Shown here in pieces: positions 1 through 10,739 of a stretch of 64,000 bases of DNA (within the stretch, counting starts at the first letter, position 1; the number at the start of each line of letters is the position of its first letter). Below the pieces are notes generated by a model that was given only the letters and a program-made list of their open reading frames with translations, did no database searches and was not told where the DNA came from. This DNA comes from Phlegmacium glaucopus (lineage: Eukaryota; Basidiomycota; Agaricomycetes; Agaricales; Cortinariaceae), in the NCBI GenBank assembly GCA_015039465.1, contig MU130543.1, positions 282,697 through 346,696 of the forward strand, in the 5' to 3' direction. The translations under genes and the position numbers were made by a program.

Positions 1-2508
1 GGCTTTGGAGGTTCAGAAGATGAAGAAGATGCATACGACCAACTGATCCATCCAGATCCTGGATGCCAAGATTTAGATAACAACCAGGATGATGAGCTTG
101 GTCAAGATCAAGATCTTGGAGATATAGTAGATGACCCATCAGATATGTCAGATCTTGATCTGGGTGGGTTCCCTCAATCTTGGGGGCAGGTCCCAGAACC
201 TCAGAGTTCTCATCTAAATCTTGATGAACTTGATAACCTTGCTACTTTGCACAGTCTGAAAATTTCTATGGCCTTTATCAAGGCAATTGCATCAGCATCT
301 CTGGATGATGAACATTCAGGGTTGAATTCAATAACTTTGGAGCGAATCAGAAATCCTCCAACCTCTATTCCTAGTATTACTGATAATCCAGAAATGCGTC
401 TAGGATTGGATATATTCCTTGCAATAACCAATGCAGCACAAGGAACATACACATCAGTCCGCAATGCCATCCTTAGGAGATATCCAGAAGATGAAATACC
501 ATCCTATGAACAAGTCAAACAATATATTTCTGATGTTACTGGGGTATTCTCTGTTGGACACGATATGTGTATCAATAGCTGCCTTGCATTCACTGGTCCA
601 TACAAAGATTTAGATGTTTGCCCAGAATGTGCAGAACTGCGATACAATGCTATAACCAAGAAAGCCCATCGAGTATTCCAGACAATCCTACTTGGGCCTT
701 TGTTGCAATCTCTCAGATTAAATGAACAGAGCTCAGAAGCCTTGCTTTATCGTCACATTCTTCAACACCAAATTGAGGAACTTCTCAAGAAGTATGATGG
801 TGAACTGCCTTGGTTGGAGGATATTATGCATGGGCAGGCCTTTAATGATGCTGTGAATGATGGCCATATTAAGCATGATGATCTTGTTCTAATGTTCTCA
901 TTTGATGGTGCCCAGTTATATGCCAATAAAGCCTCTGACTGTTGGATATTTATTTGGGTTATATTTGATCATGCTCCTGATGGCCGATATAAAAAAAAAT
1001 GTGTTTTGCCTGGAGGGTTTATTCCTGGACCCAATAAACCCAAATATCCTGACACATTTCTATTTCCTAGTTTGCACCATCTTTCAGCATTGCAAAAAGA
1101 GGGTCTTTGTATGTGGGATGCTATTCAACAAAAAATAATTACCTCTGAACCATTTTTATGTCTGGCAACAGCAGATGGACCTGGAATGGCATATCTCAAT
1201 GGTTTGGTTGGTCACCATGGGAAAAATGGTTGTAGACTATTCTGTACTTTGCCTGGTCGCCATAAACAAGGAGGGACACACTATTATCCAGCATTACTCA
1301 AGCCAAACAACTATAGTGTTCAAGGTTGTGATCACCCTGATGTTGATGTTTATCAACTTCCTTCATCTTCAGTCCAAGACTATGAAGAGAAACTCAAATA
1401 TGTTATGGGATCCAGGACTGAAACACAATACAAAAGACGCCGTTTAGAAACAGGAATTTCAAAGCCAAGCATCTTCCTTGGATTGCTTCCACAGCACCGC
1501 TTTGATATTCCTGGATGTTTTGGATCTGATATCATGCACTTGGCATCACTCAACATTCCAGATCTATTTATCAATCTTTGGCGGGGAACCTTTGATTGTG
1601 ATGGTAAAGATGATAAATCAACCTGGGATTGGGCAGTATTGCAAGGAATTGTATGGGAAAAACATGGAAAAGATGTGGCTGCTTGTACTCCATATCTTCC
1701 TGGCTCCTTTGATCGTCCTCCTCGTAATCCTGCTGAAAAGATTTCTAGTGGATATAAAGCATGGGAGTTTCTGATGTATTTTTATGGACTTGGTCCAGCA
1801 CTGCTATTCAATATTCTACCTGAAAGGTATTGGGCACATTTCTGCAAGTTGATTTATGCAATGCGGATTATGAATCAACATCATATTTCCACTGAAGATC
1901 TGAAGAAGGCTCATGCAGCTCTGTTAGAGTTTGCTTATGAGTTTGAACTACTGTATTATCAGCGCCGCCCTGAACGACTTCATTTTGTTCGCCAAAGCAT
2001 TCACGCACTAACCCATTTGGGACCTGAGGCTGTTCGTATTGGCCCTCCTATTATTTCCTCACAGTGGGTTATGGAGAGGACTATTGGCAATCTTGGTGAA
2101 GAGATTCGTCAGCATTCTAATCCTTATGCCAATCTTTCAGAACGGGGTCTGCAGCAATGTCAAGTCAATACATTAAAAGCAATGATTCCAGAGTTGGAAG
2201 AAGAGAAACCAAAAATACCTAGAGGAGCTCAAGACATTGGTGAAGGTTATGTACTTCTCCGAGCAAGGGACAAATATTTGTATAAGCTTGATGAAAATGA
2301 GTTGGCTGCTGTGAGAAGAGCAAATATTTTGCCTGAAGTAGATGATTATCTGGCAGTACGCAGATGGGCAAGACTCCAACTGCCTAATGGGCAGGTAGCC
2401 CGATCATTGTGGAAAGAAAGCTTGAAGCCTTTAACAAAGATTAGAATGGCTAGAAATGTCAAGGCATGTACATCTATTATATTAAAGTGTATGACAGATA
2501 ATAATTGA
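1..2508 (+). CDS. Tnp2/CACTA-type transposase, 5' end outside window
   Basis: The frame is open from base 1, so the true start lies upstream; the first internal Met is at 145. It encodes an acidic Asp/Glu-rich leader, then a long transposase body. Family landmarks are FSFDGAQLY, SDCWIFIWVIFD, LPGGFIPGPNKPK, ATADGPGMAYLNGLVGHHG, GDIMHLASLNIPDL-like GSDIMHLASLNIPDLF, and SSQWVMERTIGNLGEEIRQ near the C-terminus. These match the large Agaricomycete transposases annotated as Tnp2-like (CACTA/EnSpm, DDE type), which cut and paste DNA in the nucleus. The DG in FSFDG and later acidic residues are candidate catalytic positions, but I cannot assign the triad by eye. No stop or frameshift occurs over 836 codons. 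The C-terminus may be incomplete: family-like coding continues after the stop at 2506 (see next entry). Element ends were not found. Confidence 0.78.
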   Translation, partial: GFGGSEDEEDAYDQLIHPDPGCQDLDNNQDDELGQDQDLGDIVDDPSDMSDLDLGGFPQSWGQVPEPQSSHLNLDELDNLATLHSLKISMAFIKAIASASLDDEHSGLNSITLERIRNPPTSIPSITDNPEMRLGLDIFLAITNAAQGTYTSVRNAILRRYPEDEIPSYEQVKQYISDVTGVFSVGHDMCINSCLAFTGPYKDLDVCPECAELRYNAITKKAHRVFQTILLGPLLQSLRLNEQSSEALLYRHILQHQIEELLKKYDGELPWLEDIMHGQAFNDAVNDGHIKHDDLVLMFSFDGAQLYANKASDCWIFIWVIFDHAPDGRYKKKCVLPGGFIPGPNKPKYPDTFLFPSLHHLSALQKEGLCMWDAIQQKIITSEPFLCLATADGPGMAYLNGLVGHHGKNGCRLFCTLPGRHKQGGTHYYPALLKPNNYSVQGCDHPDVDVYQLPSSSVQDYEEKLKYVMGSRTETQYKRRRLETGISKPSIFLGLLPQHRFDIPGCFGSDIMHLASLNIPDLFINLWRGTFDCDGKDDKSTWDWAVLQGIVWEKHGKDVAACTPYLPGSFDRPPRNPAEKISSGYKAWEFLMYFYGLGPALLFNILPERYWAHFCKLIYAMRIMNQHHISTEDLKKAHAALLEFAYEFELLYYQRRPERLHFVRQSIHALTHLGPEAVRIGPPIISSQWVMERTIGNLGEEIRQHSNPYANLSERGLQQCQVNTLKAMIPELEEEKPKIPRGAQDIGEGYVLLRARDKYLYKLDENELAAVRRANILPEVDDYLAVRRWARLQLPNGQVARSLWKESLKPLTKIRMARNVKACTSIILKCMTDNN

Positions 2509-2865
2509 GATTTTTTTAGATAATGACCAGAAATCAAAGCATTGACTTTGCAGAAATTTCATTCTATTTTCAGCTTTCTATCATATCAAATGGAGAAAGG
2601 ACAGATGAAACATTTGCTCTTATATCAACATATTCTCCTCCACATGCAGAGATCCTTCAAAAATCACAACACATACTGGTCATGCACACATGGCAGAGTT
2701 GAGATATGGAGATCATCCCTGTAGAAAATTCTGTCTGTCATTGCAATGATTCCTTATAATTGTCTGAATGATCCTGACCACAATATTTTCTAGTTGAGAA
2801 GCCAGGTCTTGAAGTTGCCCGCATGGGTGGAGTAGAGGAGAGTATACAGATGAATTCTAGCACAC
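2509..2865 (+). pseudogene. Possible spliced or decayed 3' continuation of the Tnp2 gene
   Basis: Past the stop, two stretches still read like the C-terminal part of this transposase family: ISFYFQLS followed by ALISTYSPPHAEIL (about 2556-2660), and FLVEKPGLEVARMGG (about 2791-2835). Separate stops break them. The sequence at 2464 is GCATGT, where an intron donor GTATGT would be expected, and a CAG acceptor sits at about 2550-2552. The CDS may therefore use a GC donor, or may have lost the donor and terminate early. The family comparison is from memory. Confidence 0.4.
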
Positions 2866-2869
2866 ATTT

Positions 2870-3265
2870 TTATGTAGGTATCTAAATTTCATATTCTAAT
2901 ATTTCAGTACATTCTTGCTACTACTTCAAATATATGGCCATCATATAAGACATAAGCATACAGATAGCCTAAGCCATGAGCATGTCCCATGTCAAAGTAC
3001 AACATAATAAATATTTTTTACAATGGCTTGGCTGCCAACATTATGCATGCAAATGCAAATATATTATCAGATTACAATGATGTACAAGGAAAAATAAAGA
3101 ACAATAATATATGAGAATGCATGATCCATATCCAAATCCTGCTGTCAGGCTGATGATGAGAATTCTGAAAAAGGATGAAACTTTATGAATAATAAATGTA
3201 AATACAAATATATTTTCAGAATACAATGATGTACAAGAAAAAAAAGAATGATAACAAGAACCCTC
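2870..3265. other. AT-rich non-coding spacer
   Basis: This is AT-rich sequence without a supported gene. A short phrase containing ACAATGATGTACAAG occurs twice (about 3074 and 3225), each after an AATATATT-rich segment, suggesting a small decayed duplication. Confidence 0.5.
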
Positions 3266-3267
3266 AT

Positions 3268-4180
3268 AAGATGTATAATGAATACATCTCCTTTCTCTTC
3301 TTCACAATTGACTGGAGCTTCAGCCTTGAATGAAGGTCTTTTAGCTGACTACCTTCAACAACTTTGTTGGAGATACCAGTATCAGGATGGACCTGCTTGA
3401 GGACTAAGAAGATAACAATGAGTTAGAGTATTAAGATATTCCAACCACAATTTTTTTGTAGATGTATGATGAATATGTCTCCTTTCTGACCTTCTTTCTC
3501 TTCTTATTTTCACCACTGGCTTGGGCTGCAGCTTTAGAGGTCTTTTGGCTGGCTACATTACACAGGCTTACAGCTTTGTTGGAGATACCAGTATCAGGAT
3601 GGACCTGCTTGAGGACTTAGAAGACAACAATGAGTTAGAGTATTAAGATATTCCAACCACAATTGTTTTGTAGATGTATGATGAATATGTCTCCTTTCTG
3701 ACCTTCTTTCTCTTCTTATTTTCACCACTGGCTTGGGCTGCAGCTTTAGAGGTCTTTTGGCTGGCTACTTACACAGGTTACAGCTTTGTTGGAGATACCA
3801 GTATCAGGATGGACCTGCTTGAGGACTGAGAAGACAACAATGAGTTAGAGTATTAAGATATTCCAATGGCAATTTTTTTGTAGATGTATGATGAATATGT
3901 CTCCTTTCTGACCTTCTTTTCTCTTCTTATTCTCAGTGGCTTGAGCTGCAGCTTTGGAAGTCTTTTTGGCTGGCTATCTTACCATTTTGTTGGAGATACC
4001 AGTATCAGGATGGGACCTGCTTGAGGACAGAAGACAAAATTGAGTTATAGAATGATAAGATATGCCAACCACAATTGTTTTGTAGGTGTATAATTCCTTC
4101 TGACCTTCTTTCTCTTCTTCTTCTCACCATTGGATGAAGTCCAGGCAGCCTTGGATGTCTTTTTGGCTGCTTTGGCACCT
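3268..4180 (-). pseudogene. Tandem array of about five histone H2B gene fragments
   Basis: Read on the minus strand, each roughly 210-bp unit has two H2B pieces. Piece A reads KTSKAAAQASGE then KKRKKVRKETYSSYIY (clearest at 3458-3556, 3670-3768, 3880-3977). Piece B reads VLKQVHPDTGISNKA (3361-3405, 3571-3616, 3781-3826, 3988-4027). In histone H2B these join directly across SSYIYK-VLKQVHPDTG, where an intron is plausible. Here about 55 bp of AT-rich, intron-like sequence ending in AG separates A of one unit from B of the unit below it. The unit at 4082-4180 keeps more N-terminus (GAKAAKKTSKAA) but lost KETYSS. The unit at 3268-3405 is the most decayed, with stops. No unit has the rest of the histone fold, so none can make H2B. 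Units 2 and 3 are nearly identical, which suggests late amplification. Confidence 0.85.
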
Positions 4181-4315
4181 TATGATGAATATTTGAATAT
4201 TTGAATACTAGCACATGCCTTCACACAGGTATTTAGTTAGACCTATGTTATATTTAGATAGTGACTATTAATACATTAATATATTTTTGTTGTCAGTTGT
4301 TTATTTAGAACAACT

Positions 4316-7138
4316 ATGTCAATTCGGAATCCCGGCAACATGGCCATGCCACCCAACAACGATGCCAATGCCAGACCTCTTACTCCTGAATGGACTTCTT
4401 CTCTGCCTGACAGGGACCAGCTTGAAAATGTAGTGCCACAAACACCATGGTCAGGATATAACAATGTTAGTTCAATTCTCTGATTATTGTTGTCGGTTAC
4501 AATTTACCTTACTTGTAGGGCCAGTATTCTGATTTCCATTCATTCTTGCCTCCTAATGTCAGGCGAAGCATCTCCCAATCCGAAGCAGACTATGGAAGGC
4601 TTCCAGGTATACGACGTTCAACATCAACATCCAGTTCTGGTGGCGACATGTCACTCACTCGACCAGGTTCTTCATTATCAAGTTCAAGTTCGAGCTCTCA
4701 GTTTTCTGCCATCTACCGCTCAAATGAGGAACTTCAAAAGGAGAATTTAGTTCTTCGCACACAGCTGGAGACTCTACAGTAAGTTTGCGTTTTACACTTA
4801 CAATTTCCATTCGGCACCTTATATATATATTTGCTTTTAGAAATGCATACCAAATTCTAGCGCAATCTATTCACTCAACTTCTATCACCCAAACCTCAAC
4901 TAATACTCTTGGTCTCTCATTTGTCAAGGCCGAAACACCACTGCTCTCCCCACATCCTGGTCTCAAACCAATTCAATCTCATGAAGACTTTCCTCAAATT
5001 GCATTCTGGACCAAAAGTGATTAGTTAGCCATGAAAAAAGAGGTAGTTGCAAGTTTTGATCGTCCGGGGGAACGCGGGAAGACTCGTGCTGCCAAAGGTG
5101 AAAATGTCGCCATGAATTTCATTGAAGACATCAACGGCCAACCAATTGACGGTCACAAAGCTATGGAAATTCGGAAGGCCGTTAGAGAGATCTGGGTAGA
5201 GATGGATCAGGCAGGGGTGGCACCACAGACTTGGTCGAAAGTTAGCCATACAATTCTTATGGGTCTTCGCCAAAGGATGTATGAACAGTTTCCCGAGCTT
5301 ACTTATTGTGACGGACACTGGAAATTGGATAAAATTTGTACTGACACTTACTCACAGTGGGCTAATGGAACCAATGGCATCAGCAAAAGCTCACGTCGAT
5401 CCGCCAGTGCTAAGCGACCCCCGCTTGAGTCTGACTTGTTACTTCCACCCTCGAAAAAACCAAAGTCGGCCCTTGAACCAAAGTCGATCATACCTGGTAA
5501 GCATATTTGACATTAAACACAACTGATTTATGATGGTTAGCAAATTGATATTGTACAGAGCATAGCAGAACTGGAAGTGAAATCAAGGTTAGTGCTTAAC
5601 CATCTTTTGTCTTTGTCTATTACAGTCTGAAGCCTGAGGGTCACTTACAAGCTGATGTCTAGGTCAACGCCGCGGCTACTCCTCTGCCAGCGGCCAGTAG
5701 CTCTCTGGAATTACCTGTGCCGCAGGTGATGGTCCAGGACTTTTCAATAAACCATAATGAAGACCTTACAGAGCTGTCACAGGCAAGTCGTCATCCTCAG
5801 GCTAACTTAGACAAACATCCACTCATATGTCGCAGAACTTATCTTCATTCCCACTTGCAAGTCCTATGGCATTAAGCGCCCTGGCGCCACTGCCAATAAT
5901 GTTGGTACAGGCTCCCGAGACTCAAGGTAAGGATCTCGTCCACTTGAAAATAAACAAATCTAATCCCAATAGTAGGATCCGATTCCAATTCTGGCATACA
6001 ACTTGATAATCCAAGTCATCTATCAACATTGTCCTCTCAGACTCCAAATCCTCAAACTACACAGTCATCGCAGGAGATTCCTACATTGGAGGTAGAACCG
6101 GGTATCACAGGGCTCCTTGCCACAGGAGTCCATGGTGACGAGAATGGTAACGCGTCCCAGGCAGAGAATGTCACGAACGCAGAAATTGAGGTGAGCAGCT
6201 TTTACTTAACCATAAATTGTATAAACTTACTGCGACTCACAGCTGGACGCATCCATACAGTACACTGAACTCGCCATCAACCCAGGCCCCACTCTCGAAA
6301 GGGACAACAATGGAATTGAAGAACAATGCCCTCCCGTCTTGATACCGAAGGTTAGCATAACCTATTTACTAACGGAAACGAATTAGCACTAATACATCAT
6401 TATGCTACGCAACTAGCTTAAAAATCCTCTCGCAGCAGTCATTCACTTGCCGGCCGCTTCAACATCCATCATCCCAGGATCGACATATCTCAAAGTCTGG
6501 AAGTTCATTCTACCAATTGATCAGAGTACTAATTAGTAATATCCCAACACAGCCCATTCAAGCCACAACCTCGACAGCCTCTGTGGCTGCTCAGGCCACC
6601 ACTTCCATGACAACGACACTGACACAGACGAGGTCTGCTGATGGCGCTTTAATCAATGATTCTGCCTCAGATCAAGTAGAGGATACAGCACCTAGCGTAC
6701 CTTCAGCCAACCCTGCAAAAGCAACCACGAAAAAATCCGGGAAAATGAGAACTTCAAAGTCAACAACTGCAAGGTATGTGATTGTGCTAGCCGGTTTATG
6801 TCTATTCTGACACTAACTTGTCGTTACAAGGAACTTGTGCGCTATCGATTGGGTCAAAAACAACCCAAAAGGGACTAGCGAAGACTTCGCATCTTATTTC
6901 GATATACTTCCAGAGACCGAACTTAAGGTTTGCTAACATTTCCTCATATAAAGTGCCTAAAATAATCTTATTGCTTGACTAGAGATACCAAGTTCTCGAA
7001 GCTAGCGCAGTGAGTACCTGTTGTTGCCATCTACCCAAATATAAGTGTTGATTGTAGTTCTCCTGACAGAAAACTGCGAAAGCTGCAGCACGAGCAACAT
7101 CTACCAGCGTTGGAAAATTGGTGGCAGGGAATGAGTGA
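4316..7138 (+). pseudogene. Intron-rich transposon-associated gene with an in-frame stop
   Basis: Exon 1 (4316-4465) begins MSIRNPGNMAMPPNND and is followed by exon 2 (4519-4778, Ser-rich, ending EELQKENLVLRTQLETLQ, coiled-coil-like) and exon 3 (4841-5496). Many short exons follow, ending near 7138. Exon 3 holds the conserved-looking block DINGQPIDGHKAMEIRKAVR, a WVEMDQAGVAPQTW motif and FPELTYCDGHWKLDKI; a later exon has CAIDWVKNNPKGTSEDFASY, vaguely HMG-like. Similar proteins accompany transposons in Agaricomycete genomes (memory, function unknown). A TAG at 5022-5024 interrupts exon 3, with the same frame open on both sides (FWTKSD, stop, LAMKKEVV). Either the gene is dead, or this TAG is a sequencing error or is read through. 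The middle exons are Thr/Ser/Pro-rich and not individually certain. Confidence 0.55.
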
Positions 7139-7159
7139 TTTCAATTCGATAGCGGCCTA

Positions 7160-7462
7160 CTTTAATACATAGTTGATTCAATTTGATTTTTTCTAATAAC
7201 ATCGAATTTCATCGAATTGCATCGAATTGCATCGAATAAACCCATGAGACCATTTCTATAAATATTGATTTAGATGGAATTCGATTTAATTCTGTGGTAT
7301 TCGATGGAAAACTATTGTCTTCGATATAAAAATATTCACCATAGAATAAAATATAACTAAGTGTGTCATTTTCCGAATTGCATCGAATTAGATCGAATTA
7401 AATAGAAAGGTACTATTTAACTCGATTTAATTCGATCTACTTCGATCCAATTTTCACTGGGT
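7160..7462. repeat. ATCGAATT-rich dispersed repeat, copy 1
   Basis: Several CATCGAATT units lie at 7200-7240, and complementary AATTCGAT motifs occur near the right end. The segment 7284-7462 recurs almost unchanged at 16095-16272. The right edge reads CCAATTTTCACTG, which on the other strand begins CAGTG as many hAT ends do. No matching left end was found, so this copy looks one-ended. Confidence 0.65.
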
Positions 7463-8920
7463 CTGAGGAACGGACGGTGTGTACCTTGTTATTTTGTCAC
7501 CAGCAATAAGGAAACCGGGGATCTCTGCGAGTATATGGAGCAAATAGATCGGTCCGGAATGGAGTTGTACTCCGAGTCACGAGCCGTCACAACTTTATCC
7601 TTCAACCACTGCGCTTTCGATAGGTCTCGCATGGTATTGCCTTTCAGAGTCATTTGGTGCCGGCCGTAATGTTATGTAAATTAGAAGGTAAAAGTGAGCT
7701 GGAGGAAAATTACCGATAGGAATTGAGAAACGCAGAGGAGGATACACCGCTTTAAGTATTGGATAACAGTTGTTTTCACTCCTGCCTTGAATATCGTTAG
7801 AGACGATTTCACAACTTCTTTTTTTTTCGGGCTCGCTGGACAGTATACTGCATTTACAATTGAACTCCAGACACTTCAACCATAATTAAGGGAATGTGGA
7901 TGGTGCGCAGGATAGGAAAATTTTATCTGCAAGTTCGATAACTTCAAGTCTTGTTTGATCCATCCATGAAAGGCACTCGATGGGACCTACGTGTCATGGG
8001 AGAAAATATGAGTCAAAAAAAGGCTTTAGCGAAAATGCACTACGTCATCTGTCTTTGTGACATCCAGATAACTCGTAGGAAGTGATAGAGCCATGGTAAG
8101 GTTAAAGTGCAGGACTGGGGGTATCGGTGGGAAGTGGACGTAAGTAATCCAATCCATCTTATATCTGCTGACTTGGACTTACCGTTTACCTTCGCTTCTT
8201 TACAATTCCCAACCGTCCCCGAGGCAAAGGAATTATACGAGCGCCTGAGTGTATAGGTCTACCTGTACTTTACAAAGGCTGCTCAGATCCACCCTGGAAA
8301 CACGGTCAGTTCAAGAGGGAGGATGTTATGGATGATTACATGTATAATTGTAGTGTGATCGAATGCCCCACTAGGGATATTCAATAGAGATATGCACCTT
8401 GAGGGCCTTTGCCCCCCTGTCGATAACTTCTTGAGGACTCAACCGCGTGGAACAAATCTCGTGTTTGAGTGATCGCGGTTAGAGAAGCACAGAGCAGGGA
8501 CATAGGTGTATAGTCTTTGAGAATTTCGATTGTCGGGGCTGTGTCAGTTAAGAGCAAAGATGAAGCTTACCTCAGATCCCTATTGGGTTGACGAAAATAA
8601 ATTCTGCCAAGGGGGCACACAAATAAGAGACAACAGTCTACTTCCGCGTATAGCGGTGTCAGGAATCCCACATATTTCTATACAGAACCTCTGATAATTA
8701 AGCCGCTTCTTCTATGGCTACGAAATCGGGTAAAATTCAATTACAAAGGTGAGTTTACAACGCACAGTAGACATGGGACCAACACCCGTGCGAATCGGCG
8801 AGAATCGATTTATAGCAGCGGATACGTCGGCACAGTGAACGTTCGATGGATTTTGAATGTACTCAACTAGATATGATTGAACTACTTAGTTCTTCCTTCT
8901 ACTGACTGGTTTCAACAAGC
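7463..8920. other. No supported gene
   Basis: This is mixed sequence with short open frames only. A stretch near 8095-8260 contains plausible intron-like GTAAGT...AG signals and short open segments, but no family was recognised. It may be the remnant of a gene upstream of the membrane-protein locus. Confidence 0.4.
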
Positions 8921-9437
8921 GTGGAAGGTCAGTCACAGCCAGAAAACCATATACTCCCCCAGAGTATCCCTAGCGTTTCGACTGTACTGATGTTGCTTAT
9001 CGACTTCTCAGCCTATCCTGGAAAACTCATGGCGGTCAATTCCAACCTTAACGCATCAAACCCAAGAGCTCAAGTCTCACTTAGTGCTAAAAACAGTTTC
9101 GCACCCTCGAACTAGTTAACGTATACTATTTACTCGGGGATTGTGGCCGGCAATTTCGAGTCCTACCTGATCGAAAATCAGATTATTGGCATTGCAAAAC
9201 TTCAACCTCGCTTCGAGCTATATCTCAGGCGTCGCAGTTGAGATCGATGCTAGACACATATATAAAGCCGATGTGGCCCACTAGAACAGACACAACGTCA
9301 TGTCCAGACTTGCTGCGAGTCTGGCAGAGTCAGAGTTCATTGGATTATGTCTCGAAGGTTTTTTCTACGGTAAGGATTATAGGTTCTATAAATTTCACAA
9401 CCCCTGCTAAAGTAATCTAACATTATTCCCGTCCCAG

Positions 9438-10619
9438 GACTCTATTCTGGCATATTCGCCGTGTATTTACAAAGTCATCCATCGACAAATGGAACCAACA
9501 AGACGACAAATATCCTTTTCTATCTTCTGTGTGCTCTATATGTTTTATGCCTTGCTGCGCTTATTTCTGATATAGCAAGTTTCGTAAGTGACAATTCCGT
9601 CGATAACAATGGCAACCTTTTTTACGCTTTCAGTTGTGCAGCTCTTCAGCGGTACACTACAAATGATGGGCCCATTACAACACCTCACTTTGATTCAAAC
9701 AACAATAACCGGCTGCTGCGACTTCATTTCTCAATATATCCTAGTACGCGTAAACTATGCCTTATCATTTCACTTATTCATTCAAGTATTCAAAGGTCTA
9801 CCGTTGCTGGATTGTGTGGGGTTGTAATATCCGGGTCGTGATCATTCCCTCAATCTTAGTATTCGCGTTCTTAGGTCTGTCAACCTATCTTCTTTGACTG
9901 GCCGATTTAAATTTACTCATCGCTCACTTTCTCTAGCTACCTGGTTAGCGGGTAGTAGTCACATTCAAGTCTTCTCAAACAAACTTATATCTCCTGAATG
10001 GGGGTATCCGATGTCTCTGACAAGTCTCGCCATATCCCTGACCGTGAATGCTCTGGTGACGGGCTTAATCGTGTTCAAGATCTTTAAGGTGTACCGGGAA
10101 CTCATGTCCGCCTCGGATGACCAAAATTTGGGTGTCACTGGCGGGAGCAAAATTCGGACTGTCATATTCGTACTGATTGAATCTGGCATGGTATTGTTTT
10201 CTGTCCAATTGGCTCGGGTCGTGGTTACTATTGTGTCGAAGGACGCTACCTTCAGAGCTTATGAGCTCATCATTGGTATCCATCAGATGCTTAATGTGAT
10301 TATAACATCGGTCATTTCTACTCGTTATTTTACTGATAACATGCCTCGCTAGGGAATAACACCTACAATCATCCTGGTGCGGGTCTCAATGGGTTTGTCT
10401 TTCCACGACACGGAATCCATGACAGAATCTACTATTGGCAGCCTGCGGTTTGCGGCTAACAATCCAAATTCAATCCCAGAAGCAGGAACTCTCAGTCTGG
10501 TGCGCCAGGAGAGGAGAGATGATACTGATATTCAACTCAGTAACAATATCGAAATTGTAGAGAGAGATGGACATAGATGGCACGCAAAGCGCGAACAGGA
10601 TCTTGCGCATTGCGTCTGA
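9438..10619 (+). CDS. Basidiomycete multi-pass (7-TM type) integral membrane protein, 5' end unresolved
   Basis: Exons fit 9438-9583, 9642-9743, 9796-9874, 9937-10295 and 10353-10619, all with GT-AG introns of 52-62 nt and consistent phase. Landmarks are SGIFAVYLQSHPST, LFYLLCALYVLCLAALI (TM), TGCCDFISQYIL, VYRCWIVWGCNIRVVIIPS, LTSLAISLTVNALVTGLIVF (TM), GGSKIRTVIFVLIESGMVLF (TM), HQMLNGITPTIILVRVSMGL, and a hydrophilic tail. These are typical of a large uncharacterised Agaricomycete membrane-protein family of unknown function. The first exon is unclear: the open segment LDYVSKVFST (to 9369) has a good donor but does not join 9438 in phase, so an upstream frameshift or a different first exon is likely. 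The end of the coding sequence overlaps a local duplication. Confidence 0.6.
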
Positions 10620-10735
10620 CAATCCAAAATCCGTTTTGGGGAACAGGAAGTATCAGTCTTATGCCCCAGGAGAGGAGCAACAATATCGATGTTGAACTAA
10701 GCAGCGATATCGATATGGTAGAGAGATAACGTCCA
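10594..10735 (+). repeat. Degenerate duplicate of the membrane-protein 3' exon end
   Basis: Bases about 10594-10735 (AATCCAAAATCC..., CCCCAGGAGAGGAG, ATCGATATGGTAGAGAGA) repeat about 10434-10570 (AATCCAAATTC..., CGCCAGGAGAGGAG, ATCGAAATTGTAGAGAGA) with a period near 160 bp. The first copy encodes NNPNSIPEAG...NNIEIVERD; the second is out of frame. Confidence 0.65.
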
Positions 10736-10739
10736 AGTT

